Positions 1-6,634 are shown, counted from the stretch's first letter. The stretch is 9,565 nucleotides of DNA from Ignavibacteria bacterium (GCA_030835005.1 JAUQWT010000064.1:1-9565), one strand, 5' to 3'. Notes: generated by a model not told the origin, from the sequence alone. Translations and numbers: made by a program.

Positions 1-949
1 GAAGCAGAACCTGAACCAGAAGATACGCGAAGTTGAAAAGGAAATTATATATAACGATTATAAGGATCTAGTCGGTGAAATTATCGTTGGCGAAATATAC
101 CAGATAAAACCGCAGAGTATTCTGCTGATCCACAACAGCCACGAAATTCATTTCCCGAAATCAGAACAAATTCCCAAGGAAAGATATAAGAAGGGTGAAT
201 CGATCAGGGTATACGTAAAAGAAGTTTCCAAGAAATCCTCAGGGCCGCCTGCAATTATAGTATCAAGATCGGCAGATGATTTCCTGAAGAAATTATTCGA
301 GCTTGAAATTCCGGAAATCTATGACGGAGTGATCGAAATAAAGGGAATTGCCCGCGAGCCCGGCGAAAGAGCGAAGGTCGCAGTGTATTCATACGATGAC
401 AGAATTGATGCAGTAGGAGCTTGTGTTGGGATGAAGGGCATCAGAATTCACTCCATAGTACGCGAGCTTGCCAATGAGAATATTGATGTTATAAACTACA
501 GTGATGATATAGGTTTATATATTGCAAGAGCGCTGGCACCGGCGAAGCTGAAAGATATATATCTTGATAAGGCCAATAAAATTGCGAAGATAATTGCCGA
601 TGAAGACCAGATCTCGCTTGTTATAGGAAAGAACGGACAGAACATAAAGCTCGCAAGCAAACTAACAGATTACGAAATAGACGTTGAGCGTAACAGCGGA
701 AGACCGAAAGATATTGAAGAAGCACTGGAGCGTGAGCTTGAGCGTAACGCCGAAGAAAATGAAGCTGCTGAACTTTCAGAAGCGGAAAACGCCGGTGAGG
801 ATGAAGATATTCCAGAGAATATTCCAAAAGACATGAGTGACAAAGGAAATGATGACGAGGAACAGGATGCTGATGACGAAGATGATGAGGATGAAGAAAG
901 CGAAGATCAGGGAAAAGAAAAAGTAACATCAGACGAAAAGGAAAAATAG
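1..949 (+). CDS. nusA: Transcription termination/antitermination factor NusA, 5'-truncated
   Basis: NusA binds RNA polymerase and nascent RNA and modulates pausing, termination and antitermination. The reading frame is open from base 2, so the gene began upstream; 315 residues and the TAG stop are visible, and most of the N-terminal polymerase-binding domain is missing. In visible-residue numbering, an S1 domain spans about 22-90. KH1 follows and contains VGACVGMKGIRIHSIVREL from residue 138. KH2 contains VIGKNGQN with the GKNG loop at 209-212. After KH2 the protein ends in about 75 low-complexity residues rich in Glu and Asp, with no recognisable helix-hairpin-helix or AR repeat. An internal ATG at 329 falls inside KH1 and is not the true start. 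The next gene is infB, the usual partner; no ylxR or ylxQ gene lies between. Family identification is very secure. Confidence 0.97.
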   Translation, partial: KQNLNQKIREVEKEIIYNDYKDLVGEIIVGEIYQIKPQSILLIHNSHEIHFPKSEQIPKERYKKGESIRVYVKEVSKKSSGPPAIIVSRSADDFLKKLFELEIPEIYDGVIEIKGIAREPGERAKVAVYSYDDRIDAVGACVGMKGIRIHSIVRELANENIDVINYSDDIGLYIARALAPAKLKDIYLDKANKIAKIIADEDQISLVIGKNGQNIKLASKLTDYEIDVERNSGRPKDIEEALERELERNAEENEAAELSEAENAGEDEDIPENIPKDMSDKGNDDEEQDADDEDDEDEESEDQGKEKVTSDEKEK

Positions 950-984
950 CTTAGGGTTTCAAGCTACAGGCTACAGGATTGATA
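950..984 (+). repeat. Degenerate 7-base-period array after the nusA stop
   Basis: Directly after the TAG stop the spacer reads in 7-base units: CTTAGGG (950-956), TTTCAAG, then two identical copies of CTACAGG (964-970 and 971-977), then ATTGATA. Only the central two copies are exact; the flanking units are weak matches. The rest of the spacer to 1042 is AT-rich and shows no hairpin with a T-run, so read-through into infB is expected. The only ribosome-binding candidate for infB is AGAAGG at 1025-1030. Similar arrays follow infB, rbfA and pnp. Confidence 0.5.
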
Positions 985-1042
985 AGTAGTAAGATTGTAT
1001 ATAAAAGAAGCAAAATAAGTTAATAGAAGGTAATAATATTTA

Positions 1043-4027
1043 ATGCCCGAAACACCAAATAAAGCATCAAAAGGGATACAGATATCCAAAATAGCCAAAG
1101 AAGTCAACAGACAATCCGGCGAAATACTTGAATACCTGAAGCGCATAGGCGTTGAGGTCGGCGGAGTTATGTCTAAGGTAGACGAAAGCGCTTACCATAA
1201 AGTACTCGGGCATTTCAAAAGCGATCTGGAAGAAGCCGAAAAACATAAGCAGAAGCTTATGGAGTTCAAGAAAAAGCATAAGGGCATAGAGATCGGCGAG
1301 ATCGAAGAAGAAGTAAAAAAGGAAAAGGAAAAGAGGTTAAAGGAAGAGGAAGAAAAGAAAAGACTCCGTGAAGAAGAGGATAAGCATAAAGTATACCGCG
1401 AGGAACAGCTCCATAAAGATCTTGAGGAAAAACGGAAGCTGATAAAACTAAAGGAAGAAGAACTTGAAAACCTTCGCCTGAAGGAAGTTGAAGATAAAAA
1501 GCGCGCCGAAGTCGAAGCTAAGAAACCGAAAACCCCTGAAGTAAAAAAAGAAGAAGCAAAGAAGCCGAAAGTTCCCGAGACGAAGAAAGAGGAAGTTAAA
1601 AAGGCCAAAGAACCTGTTGAGTATATGACTCACGTCAGGCCGATTTTAAACAAAAAAATTGAGCCCGTAAAACACAAAACACCTGAGGCTAAAAAGGAAG
1701 GCTTCAAACCAAAGCCCGCTCAGCCCGGCGATATCAAAAAGAAACCCGATGGTCAGGGATACCAGGGCAAGAAACCCGACGGACAAGGCTACCAGGGCAG
1801 GAAAACCGGCGGTTACCAGGGCAAGAAACCTGCAACAGGCGGCACATTTGAAAGAGTAACTATAAAAGATGATTTCCGGAAACCGAAAAAACCGGTACCG
1901 GGGCAGAAACCATTTTTTAAGAAGCCTTTTGTTTCGCGTGAAGACGAGAAGAAAAAAGACGATAAGGGAAAGGATATTATCCGCCCGGCAGCGCCAAGCG
2001 CAGATACGCTTGAGAAGAAACGCGACTCAGACAAGAACCAGAAATCAAAGAAGCAGAAATACTCCGATGGCGCAGAAGCAAAAAGAAAAAAGAAATTTGC
2101 TGAAGAAGAATTAACACAGGAGATCGAAGAGGCCATTCGCGAAACGATGGCCAAGATGGATGAATCCGGCGCAACTACTGCAAGGCAGCAGCTGAGGAAG
2201 AAGAAAAAGAAAGAACGATTAGAGCAGGAGCTCAAAGAGGCCGAAGAGAGTTTGGCAAGGCAGAATATTATTTCTGTTACGGAATTCATTCCGACAAGCG
2301 ATCTTGCAGTTGTCATGGGAATTGAAGCAAGTGACCTGATCCAGAAGTGCTTTGAGCTTGGCATGATGATAACCATCAACCAGCGGCTTGATAAAGATTT
2401 GATCACGCTGCTTGCAGATGAATTCGGCTATAAAGTAGAATTCCAGAAAGTTTACGAAGTTGACGCTCTGGCAGATATAGTTGACGAACCCGAAACACTT
2501 CTTCACAGGCCGCCTGTTGTTACAATTATGGGACACGTTGATCACGGTAAGACATCATTGCTTGATTACATCCGCAAAGCCGCAGTTGTTGCCGGCGAAG
2601 CGGGCGGGATCACACAGCATATAGGCGCTTACCAGGTTAAGCTTGATGACGGGAAATCCATTTCATTTCTGGATACACCGGGTCATGAAGCATTTACCGC
2701 AATGCGCGCAAGAGGTGCACAGATAACCGATATAGTTGTTCTTGTTGTGGCTGCAGACGACAGCGTTATGCCGCAAACAATAGAAGCTATTAATCACGCG
2801 CTGGCAGCGAATGTACCGATAATAGTTGCTATCAACAAGATCGATAAGCCAAATGCCGACCCCACGAGGATCAAAACACAGCTCTCTGAAAAGGGGGTAC
2901 TTGTAGAAGAGTACGGCGGCCGCTACCAGTCAGTTGAAATTTCTGCGAAAGCGGGAACCAATGTTGATAAACTGCTTGAAAAAATACTTGTTGAGGCAGA
3001 ACTGCTTGATATAAGAGCAAATCCAGACCGCAACGCCAGGGGTGCAATAGTAGAAGCAAAGCTTGATAAAGGCAAAGGTATTACCGCAACCGTGCTTGTT
3101 CAAAAAGGCACGCTAAAACAGGGTGATTCATTTGTAGCGGGTAATTATACCGGCCGCGTGAAAGCAATGTTTGATGAGCGCGGGAAGAAAGTTACTGCCG
3201 CTAAACCTGCAATGCCGGTACAGGTACTTGGCTTTGACGGAATGCCGCAGGCTGGAGATGTGCTTGTTGTAATGGATAGCGAGCGCGATGCAAAAGAGAT
3301 CGCCCTGAAACGCCAGCAGCTAAAACGCGAGCAGGATTTCCGCCAGGTCAGATTCATTACGCTTGACGATATTTCAAAGCAGATCAAAGAAGGGAAACAG
3401 GTTGATCTTAATGTCATTATCAAAGGCGATGTTGACGGCTCTGTTGAAGCTCTTTCAGATTCGCTGGCAAAACTTGGCACAAGCGAAGTTAAGGTGAGCA
3501 TTATTCACAAAGCAATTGGAGAGATCACAGAATACGACGTACTTCTTGCGGCTGCCTCAAGTGCAGTTATTATCGGCTTTAATGTAAGGCCTAACCTGAA
3601 GGCAAGAAAACTTGCAGAAACCGAAAAAGTTGATATCAGGCTTCATAATATTATATATGATGTTATCAACGAAGTCAAGCTTGCCCTTGAAGGACTTCTT
3701 GAGCCGGATAAATCCGAAGAAGTACTTGCTACAGTTGAAGTAAGGGAGACATTTAAAGTACCCAAGATAGGAACAGTTGCCGGATGCTATGTGCTTGACG
3801 GTAAAATAGTAAGAAACAATAAGGTAAGGCTCTTAAGAGACGGACTCGTGATTTTTGACGGCTCTGTAAACGCGCTAAAGAGATTTAAAGATGACGTAAG
3901 GGAAGTTGAACAAGGATTTGAATGCGGCCTGAGCCTCGAAAACTTTAACGATATTAAGGTGGGTGATATAGTTGAATCATACACCATAGTTGAAGTAAAA
4001 AGAAAGCTTGAGCAGAAAAAAGATTAA
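1043..4027 (+). CDS. infB: Translation initiation factor IF-2
   Basis: This GTPase brings initiator fMet-tRNA to the 30S subunit and promotes subunit joining. The 994-residue protein is at the long end for IF2. An IF2 N-terminal domain lies at about 12-58, followed by a Lys/Glu-rich, probably helical stretch (about 60-205), a Gly/Tyr/Gln repeat (234-261) and more basic linker. A second IF2-N domain begins near 404. The G domain has GHVDHGKT at 497-504 (G1), a GGITQHIGAY switch I (G2), DTPGH from 544 (G3), NKID at 598-601 (G4) and SAK at 634-636 (G5). Domain II starts near 665, domain III near 775, and the fMet-tRNA-binding C2 domain covers about 894-985. The start fits because the N-terminal domain follows at once; AGAAGG lies 12 bases upstream. 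It stands between nusA and rbfA. All GTPase motifs are intact. Confidence 0.98.
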   Translation: MPETPNKASKGIQISKIAKEVNRQSGEILEYLKRIGVEVGGVMSKVDESAYHKVLGHFKSDLEEAEKHKQKLMEFKKKHKGIEIGEIEEEVKKEKEKRLKEEEEKKRLREEEDKHKVYREEQLHKDLEEKRKLIKLKEEELENLRLKEVEDKKRAEVEAKKPKTPEVKKEEAKKPKVPETKKEEVKKAKEPVEYMTHVRPILNKKIEPVKHKTPEAKKEGFKPKPAQPGDIKKKPDGQGYQGKKPDGQGYQGRKTGGYQGKKPATGGTFERVTIKDDFRKPKKPVPGQKPFFKKPFVSREDEKKKDDKGKDIIRPAAPSADTLEKKRDSDKNQKSKKQKYSDGAEAKRKKKFAEEELTQEIEEAIRETMAKMDESGATTARQQLRKKKKKERLEQELKEAEESLARQNIISVTEFIPTSDLAVVMGIEASDLIQKCFELGMMITINQRLDKDLITLLADEFGYKVEFQKVYEVDALADIVDEPETLLHRPPVVTIMGHVDHGKTSLLDYIRKAAVVAGEAGGITQHIGAYQVKLDDGKSISFLDTPGHEAFTAMRARGAQITDIVVLVVAADDSVMPQTIEAINHALAANVPIIVAINKIDKPNADPTRIKTQLSEKGVLVEEYGGRYQSVEISAKAGTNVDKLLEKILVEAELLDIRANPDRNARGAIVEAKLDKGKGITATVLVQKGTLKQGDSFVAGNYTGRVKAMFDERGKKVTAAKPAMPVQVLGFDGMPQAGDVLVVMDSERDAKEIALKRQQLKREQDFRQVRFITLDDISKQIKEGKQVDLNVIIKGDVDGSVEALSDSLAKLGTSEVKVSIIHKAIGEITEYDVLLAAASSAVIIGFNVRPNLKARKLAETEKVDIRLHNIIYDVINEVKLALEGLLEPDKSEEVLATVEVRETFKVPKIGTVAGCYVLDGKIVRNNKVRLLRDGLVIFDGSVNALKRFKDDVREVEQGFECGLSLENFNDIKVGDIVESYTIVEVKRKLEQKKD
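1742..1825 (+). repeat. In-frame tandem repeat in the IF2 linker
   Basis: Two 10-codon units (1742-1771 and 1772-1801) encode KPDGQGYQGK and KPDGQGYQGR, and a shorter 8-codon unit (1802-1825) encodes KTGGYQGK. The first two units differ mainly at third codon positions, so the peptide is conserved better than the DNA. This suggests an older duplication kept under protein-level constraint. It lies in the flexible region between the Lys/Glu-rich segment and the second IF2-N domain. A looser repeat of Pro-Glu-x-Lys-Lys-Glu type precedes it at about 1520-1700. Confidence 0.8.
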
Positions 4028-4064
4028 CGGATTTCGGACTAATAGATTACAGATTAACAGTAAC
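4028..4064 (+). repeat. Degenerate 7-base-period array after the infB stop
   Basis: The array starts at the base after the TAA stop. Units are CGGATTT (4028-4034) and CGGACTA (4035-4041). After one inserted base come TAGATTA (4043-4049) and CAGATTA (4050-4056), and after another inserted base CAGTAAC (4058-4064). The shared pattern is roughly C-R-G-A-T/C-T-A/T. There is no terminator-like hairpin, and the next gene follows within 25 bases. Confidence 0.5.
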
Positions 4065-4075
4065 GGCGAATAAAC

Positions 4076-4081
4076 GGGGAG
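4076..4081 (+). promoter_or_regulatory. Shine-Dalgarno sequence of rbfA
   Basis: GGGGAG lies 7 bases before the rbfA ATG, which is good spacing. It fixes the rbfA start and shows that this organism uses canonical ribosome binding sites, unlike many Bacteroidia. Confidence 0.7.
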
Positions 4082-4088
4082 ATAGAAC

Positions 4089-4451
4089 ATGTCAATAAGA
4101 ACAGAAAAAGTAGCCGAAGAAATAAAGCATCAAATGGCCTCTATATTAACCAGGGATCTTGCAGAACTTAAGCTTGGGCTTGTAACAGTTACAAGAGTTA
4201 AGATAAGCCGTGACCTAAAGAATGCAAAGATATACCTGAGCTTCATTGGCAATAAAGAGCCGGCCGAAGTTTGTATAGAAAAAGTAAGTAACCGCAAAAA
4301 ACAAATAAGAATGCACTTAGGTTCAAAAATACATTTGAGATTTGTGCCCGAACTGGATTTTTATTTTGATGATACTATTGAATATGCTAACAGGATAGAC
4401 GAACTGATAAAAGAAATTCACAAAGATGATGCCGGGAAACCTGTTGAATAG
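4089..4451 (+). CDS. rbfA: 30S ribosome-binding factor RbfA
   Basis: RbfA is a small KH-fold protein that binds the immature 30S subunit and helps late maturation of the 16S rRNA 5' region. The 120-residue product has the usual family length. The N-terminus (MSIRTEKVAEEIKHQMASIL) is the conserved first helix. The central VTVTRVKISRDLKNAKIYLS matches the family VTVTxVxxSxDLxxAxVY strand-helix signature. The C-terminal part has the RFVPELDFYFDD segment and the final IEYANRIDELI helix. A strong Shine-Dalgarno sequence 7 bases upstream supports the start. The gene lies between infB and truB, its standard place in many bacteria. Nothing is truncated. Confidence 0.95.
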   Translation: MSIRTEKVAEEIKHQMASILTRDLAELKLGLVTVTRVKISRDLKNAKIYLSFIGNKEPAEVCIEKVSNRKKQIRMHLGSKIHLRFVPELDFYFDDTIEYANRIDELIKEIHKDDAGKPVE

Positions 4452-4487
4452 CAGCGGCCACAGTTTACAGGCGGCGGTATCAGTGCC
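4452..4487 (+). repeat. Degenerate 7-base-period array after the rbfA stop
   Basis: Immediately after the TAG stop come units that mostly open with C-A/G-G: CAGCGGC (4452-4458), then after two bases CAGTTTA (4461-4467), CAGGCGG (4468-4474), CGGTATC (4475-4481) and an overlapping CAGTGCC (4481-4487). The array is degenerate but resembles those after nusA and infB. It has no stop codon in the truB frame, so an automatic caller could wrongly extend truB through it. Confidence 0.4.
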
Positions 4488-4542
4488 TGTTGTTCGAGGC
4501 GCAAGATATTTTGCCGATGAAGAAGCAAGGAAACAGGGCATA

Positions 4543-5184
4543 ATGCTTCTGCTTGATAAGCCTAAAGAATATACAAGCGCAAGAGTTGTAAATATTGTGA
4601 AGAAATTCCTGAATGTGAGCAAAGCCGGGCACTCAGGTACGCTTGACCCAAAAGCTACTGGGCTTTTGATTATATGCACAGGCCGAATGACGAAATCATT
4701 GAATGACCTGCTGGATAGCGATAAGGAATACGAAGGCGTTATGATCCTTGGCGAGAAGACAAAAAGCTTTGACAGCGAAACTGAAGTGTACGATAAAATT
4801 GATACAGGGCATTTGAGAAAGCAGGATATTGTAGATAATACTAAAAATTTTCTTGGCGAGATATCACAGGTGCCTCCGATGTATTCTGCAATAAAACATA
4901 AAGGAAAACCGCTGTATAAAATGGCAAGGAAAGGCACAGAAATTGAACGCAGGCCAAGAACGGTTAATGTAAGAGAGTTTGAGATCAAAAAAATTGATCT
5001 GCCGGTTGTTGAATTCAGAGTGTCATGCTCCAAAGGAACATACATCAGGACACTTGTAAATGATTTTGGCAGCAAGCTTGGAATCGGCGCATATTTGAAA
5101 GAGCTCAGAAGAACGAAGATAGGCGAGTTTAATATAAAGGACTCTATCCCCGTTGAAGAGTTTATAGATATGAACAGGTATTGA
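4543..5184 (+). CDS. truB: tRNA pseudouridine(55) synthase TruB
   Basis: TruB converts U55 of the tRNA T-loop to pseudouridine. The chosen start gives 213 residues. The first strand is MLLLDKPKEYTS. The catalytic aspartate is D35 in AGHSGTLDPKATG, and the active-site tyrosine is Y63 in SDKEYEG. PPMYSAIKHKGKPLY and CSKGTYIRTL (about 162-171, with K164 and R169) complete the core. The protein ends soon after the LKELRRTKIGEF segment, so the C-terminal PUA domain of E. coli TruB is absent, as in other short TruB proteins. The start is uncertain: the frame is open upstream to ATG 4426, which overlaps rbfA by 26 bases, and GTG 4483 is another option. I prefer 4543 because the sequence just after rbfA looks like a spacer array, the fold begins here, and AAGGA lies 11 bases upstream. 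ribF follows after 7 bases. Confidence 0.93.
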   Translation: MLLLDKPKEYTSARVVNIVKKFLNVSKAGHSGTLDPKATGLLIICTGRMTKSLNDLLDSDKEYEGVMILGEKTKSFDSETEVYDKIDTGHLRKQDIVDNTKNFLGEISQVPPMYSAIKHKGKPLYKMARKGTEIERRPRTVNVREFEIKKIDLPVVEFRVSCSKGTYIRTLVNDFGSKLGIGAYLKELRRTKIGEFNIKDSIPVEEFIDMNRY

Positions 5185-5191
5185 ATATTAT

Positions 5192-6136
5192 ATGAATATT
5201 TACAGGAACCTTAAAGACATAAATAAAGACGACAAAAGCGTTGTAACAATTGGCACATATGACGGTTTTCATTTGGCGCACCGGCAGGTTGCAGGCAAGG
5301 TTCTGGAAATTGCAAAAAAAAATTATTCACGTTCTTTCATTGTTACATTTGAGCCTCATCCGCAGGAAGTGCTTAAGAACAAAACCCCCGATATTAAGCT
5401 TTTAACTTCGATTGATGAAAAACTTAAGCTATTTGAGGGCGCAGGAATTGAAAACGTGCTGGTATTAAATTTTACCGATGAGTTCAGCAAAACTGATGCA
5501 AGAGAGTTTTACGAAAAGTATATATTGGGCGGCATTGGGTTAAGCGATCTTGTAATAGGATACGACCATTTATTCGGGCATAACAGAGAAGGCAGCTTCA
5601 AAACGCTTCACTCTCTTGGAAAAGAATATGGCTTTAACGTGCATAAGGTAGATGAAATTGATGTTGAAGGCATACCGGTAAGCTCAACCCGCATACGCCA
5701 TGCGCTTGCGGAAGGAATGATAGAAGAGGCAAATAAGCTTCTTGGGTATGAATTCGGATTTGACGGGATCGTGGTTGAAGGCGATAAAGTCGGCAGAACA
5801 ATTGGCTATCCCACGGTTAACCTGAAACCCGTAAAGGAAAACAAAGTAATGCCGAAGGAAGGTATTTACTGCGTGAAGGTTGTTTATGGCGGCAAAGAAT
5901 ACTTCGGGATGATGTATCATGGATTCCGCCCAACGCTTAGCGAAGGGATTATCCGCGCACTTGAGGTGCATATTTTTGATTTTGATAAGAATGTTTACGG
6001 AGAAAAGATAACAATTCATTTTCTGAAGAGGTTAAGAGACGACAAGAAGTTCGCCTCAAAGGAAGAATTGATCGCGCAGATCGATAAGGATAAGGAAGAT
6101 TCGCTGAAGTTTCTGGAAGCGAAAAAGGAAAAGTAA
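5192..6136 (+). CDS. ribF: Bifunctional riboflavin kinase / FAD synthetase
   Basis: RibF phosphorylates riboflavin to FMN and then adenylylates FMN to FAD. The 314 residues match the usual bifunctional length. The N-terminal nucleotidyltransferase domain has GTYDGFHLAH at 21-30, then FEPHPQEVL and a VSSTRIR segment. Its nucleotide motif reads HLAH where the family normally has HxGH, so A29 replaces glycine. The C-terminal flavokinase domain has GYPTVN (205-210, the PTxN motif), PKEGIY, HGFRPT (243-248) and the catalytic glutamate E258 in ALEVHIFDFD. It ends with the typical RLRDDKKF and QIDKD helices. The ATG lies 7 bases after the truB stop with no clear Shine-Dalgarno sequence, which suggests translational coupling. 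The TGAATATT at the truB stop is nearly repeated at the ribF start. Confidence 0.96.
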   Translation: MNIYRNLKDINKDDKSVVTIGTYDGFHLAHRQVAGKVLEIAKKNYSRSFIVTFEPHPQEVLKNKTPDIKLLTSIDEKLKLFEGAGIENVLVLNFTDEFSKTDAREFYEKYILGGIGLSDLVIGYDHLFGHNREGSFKTLHSLGKEYGFNVHKVDEIDVEGIPVSSTRIRHALAEGMIEEANKLLGYEFGFDGIVVEGDKVGRTIGYPTVNLKPVKENKVMPKEGIYCVKVVYGGKEYFGMMYHGFRPTLSEGIIRALEVHIFDFDKNVYGEKITIHFLKRLRDDKKFASKEELIAQIDKDKEDSLKFLEAKKEK

Positions 6137-6151
6137 AAAAGTAAAATAAAC

Positions 6152-6201
6152 ATCCCGGTAAAAGTGTCGGATCTCATGACCAGACACGACAAAAACGGGA
6201 T
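6152..6201 (+). promoter_or_regulatory. Nested hairpin in the rpsO leader, candidate S15 autoregulatory element
   Basis: The outer stem pairs ATCCCG (6152-6157) with CGGGAT (6196-6201). The inner stem pairs GTGTC (6164-6168) with GACAC (6183-6187). It extends by two G-C pairs (G6169-C6181, G6170-C6180) past a bulged A6182, and closes on a 9-base loop containing TCATGA. A-rich internal loops separate the stems. No T-run follows CGGGAT, so this is unlikely to be a terminator for ribF. S15 represses its own mRNA through different leader structures in several phyla, which makes this a reasonable candidate. S15 binding here is inference. Confidence 0.5.
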
Positions 6202-6219
6202 ACAATAAATCAAAAAAGA

Positions 6220-6233
6220 TATTAATATTAATA
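6220..6233 (+). other. AT-only 14-base palindrome before rpsO
   Basis: TATTAATATTAATA is a perfect palindrome in the AT-rich stretch between the leader hairpin and the rpsO ribosome binding site. It may only reflect the strong A/T bias. It could also keep this stretch weakly folded or contain a poor -10-like sequence. No convincing promoter could be assigned. Confidence 0.3.
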
Positions 6234-6246
6234 AATAAACATTATC

Positions 6247-6252
6247 AGGAGA
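6247..6252 (+). promoter_or_regulatory. Shine-Dalgarno sequence of rpsO
   Basis: AGGAGA lies 11 bases before the rpsO ATG, slightly longer than ideal spacing. It is outside the upstream nested hairpin, so control by that element would need occlusion or refolding. Confidence 0.6.
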
Positions 6253-6263
6253 CAGAATAAAAG

Positions 6264-6533
6264 ATGTTAAGCAAAGAAACAAAACAGGAAATCGTTACAA
6301 AGTACGGCGCAAGCCCGAAAGATTCAGGAAAATCGGAAGTTCAGATTGCGATACTTACCGAAAGAATTAACACACTTACCGAAACACATTTTAACACAAG
6401 GAAGAAAGATAATCACTCACGCCTTGGGCTTTTGAAAATGGTCGGAAAAAGAAGAAGGCTCTTAAGATACCTTGAAAACAAAGATATTAACAGGTACAGG
6501 GCAATAATAAAAGAGTTGAACATAAGAAAATAA
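6264..6533 (+). CDS. rpsO: 30S ribosomal protein S15
   Basis: S15 is a primary binding protein of the 16S rRNA central domain and also forms a bridge to the 50S subunit. The 89-residue length equals the family standard. The four-helix pattern is clear: KETKQEIVTKYG, SGKSEVQIAILTERI, the conserved HFNTRKKDNHSRLGLLKMV segment and RRRLLRYLENKD. The rRNA-contacting residues H42, D49 and S52 (initiator Met counted) are present. The usual HSRRGLL reads HSRLGLL, so L54 replaces an arginine. The end IIKELNIRK matches the family terminus. It sits before pnp, the very common rpsO-pnp pair, with a structured leader upstream. No terminator follows the stop, so co-transcription with pnp is likely. Confidence 0.97.
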   Translation: MLSKETKQEIVTKYGASPKDSGKSEVQIAILTERINTLTETHFNTRKKDNHSRLGLLKMVGKRRRLLRYLENKDINRYRAIIKELNIRK

Positions 6534-6579
6534 TTTTTCACGGGGCTGTTAGGCTAAAAGGTTAATTCTGATAAGCCAG

Positions 6580-6634
6580 GGCGACGAAAAAGCTCTTCAG
6601 CAGGTATAAATACTTACTGAGGTGATTTTTCGCC
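6580..6634 (+). promoter_or_regulatory. Long imperfect hairpin between rpsO and pnp
   Basis: GGC (6580-6582) pairs with GCC (6632-6634), and after a 3-base bulge GAAAAA (6586-6591) pairs with TTTTTC (6626-6631). Further in, CTTCAG (6595-6600) pairs with CTGAGG (6617-6622, one G-T pair), and AGGTA (6602-6606) with TACTT (6611-6615), closed by the loop TAAA. The whole is a stem of about 20 pairs with small internal loops. The T-run is inside the stem, not after it, so it is not an intrinsic terminator. In E. coli the equivalent spacer holds an RNase III-processed stem used in PNPase autoregulation; an equivalent role here is inferred. A weaker hairpin (GTGT 6649-6652 with ACAC 6668-6671) follows. 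Confidence 0.6.

Noticed and set aside
329..949. Complete 206-residue gene starting at ATG 329
   Set aside because: The frame is open to the window start, and the upstream residues form the NusA S1 domain and the start of KH1, so this ATG is internal.
1192..1608. Minus-strand frame encoding a Ser/Phe-rich, apparently hydrophobic protein
   Set aside because: It results from AAG and GAA codons of the IF2 charged region being read backwards as CTT and TTC. There is no independent support.
1869..2114. 81-codon plus-strand frame rich in Arg and Lys inside infB
   Set aside because: It is an alternative frame of the basic IF2 linker and has no Shine-Dalgarno sequence or known family.
1813..2406. 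197-codon minus-strand frame within infB
   Set aside because: It is Ser/Phe-rich for the same reason and overlaps the essential infB frame.
4323..5075. 250-codon minus-strand open frame opposite rbfA and truB
   Set aside because: It overlaps two genes of certain identity. Its product is rich in Ser, Leu and Phe and shows no recognisable family, as expected for the reverse complement of Lys/Glu-rich coding sequence.
6152..6201. Reading the rpsO leader hairpin as a terminator for ribF
   Set aside because: The 3' arm is followed by ACAATAAATC with no T-run, and the pairing is interrupted by A-rich internal loops.
6626..6631. Reading the TTTTTC run in the rpsO-pnp spacer as the tail of an intrinsic terminator
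   Set aside because: The T-run is paired with GAAAAA inside the stem, and the bases after it are GCCATCC, so no U-tail follows a GC-rich hairpin.
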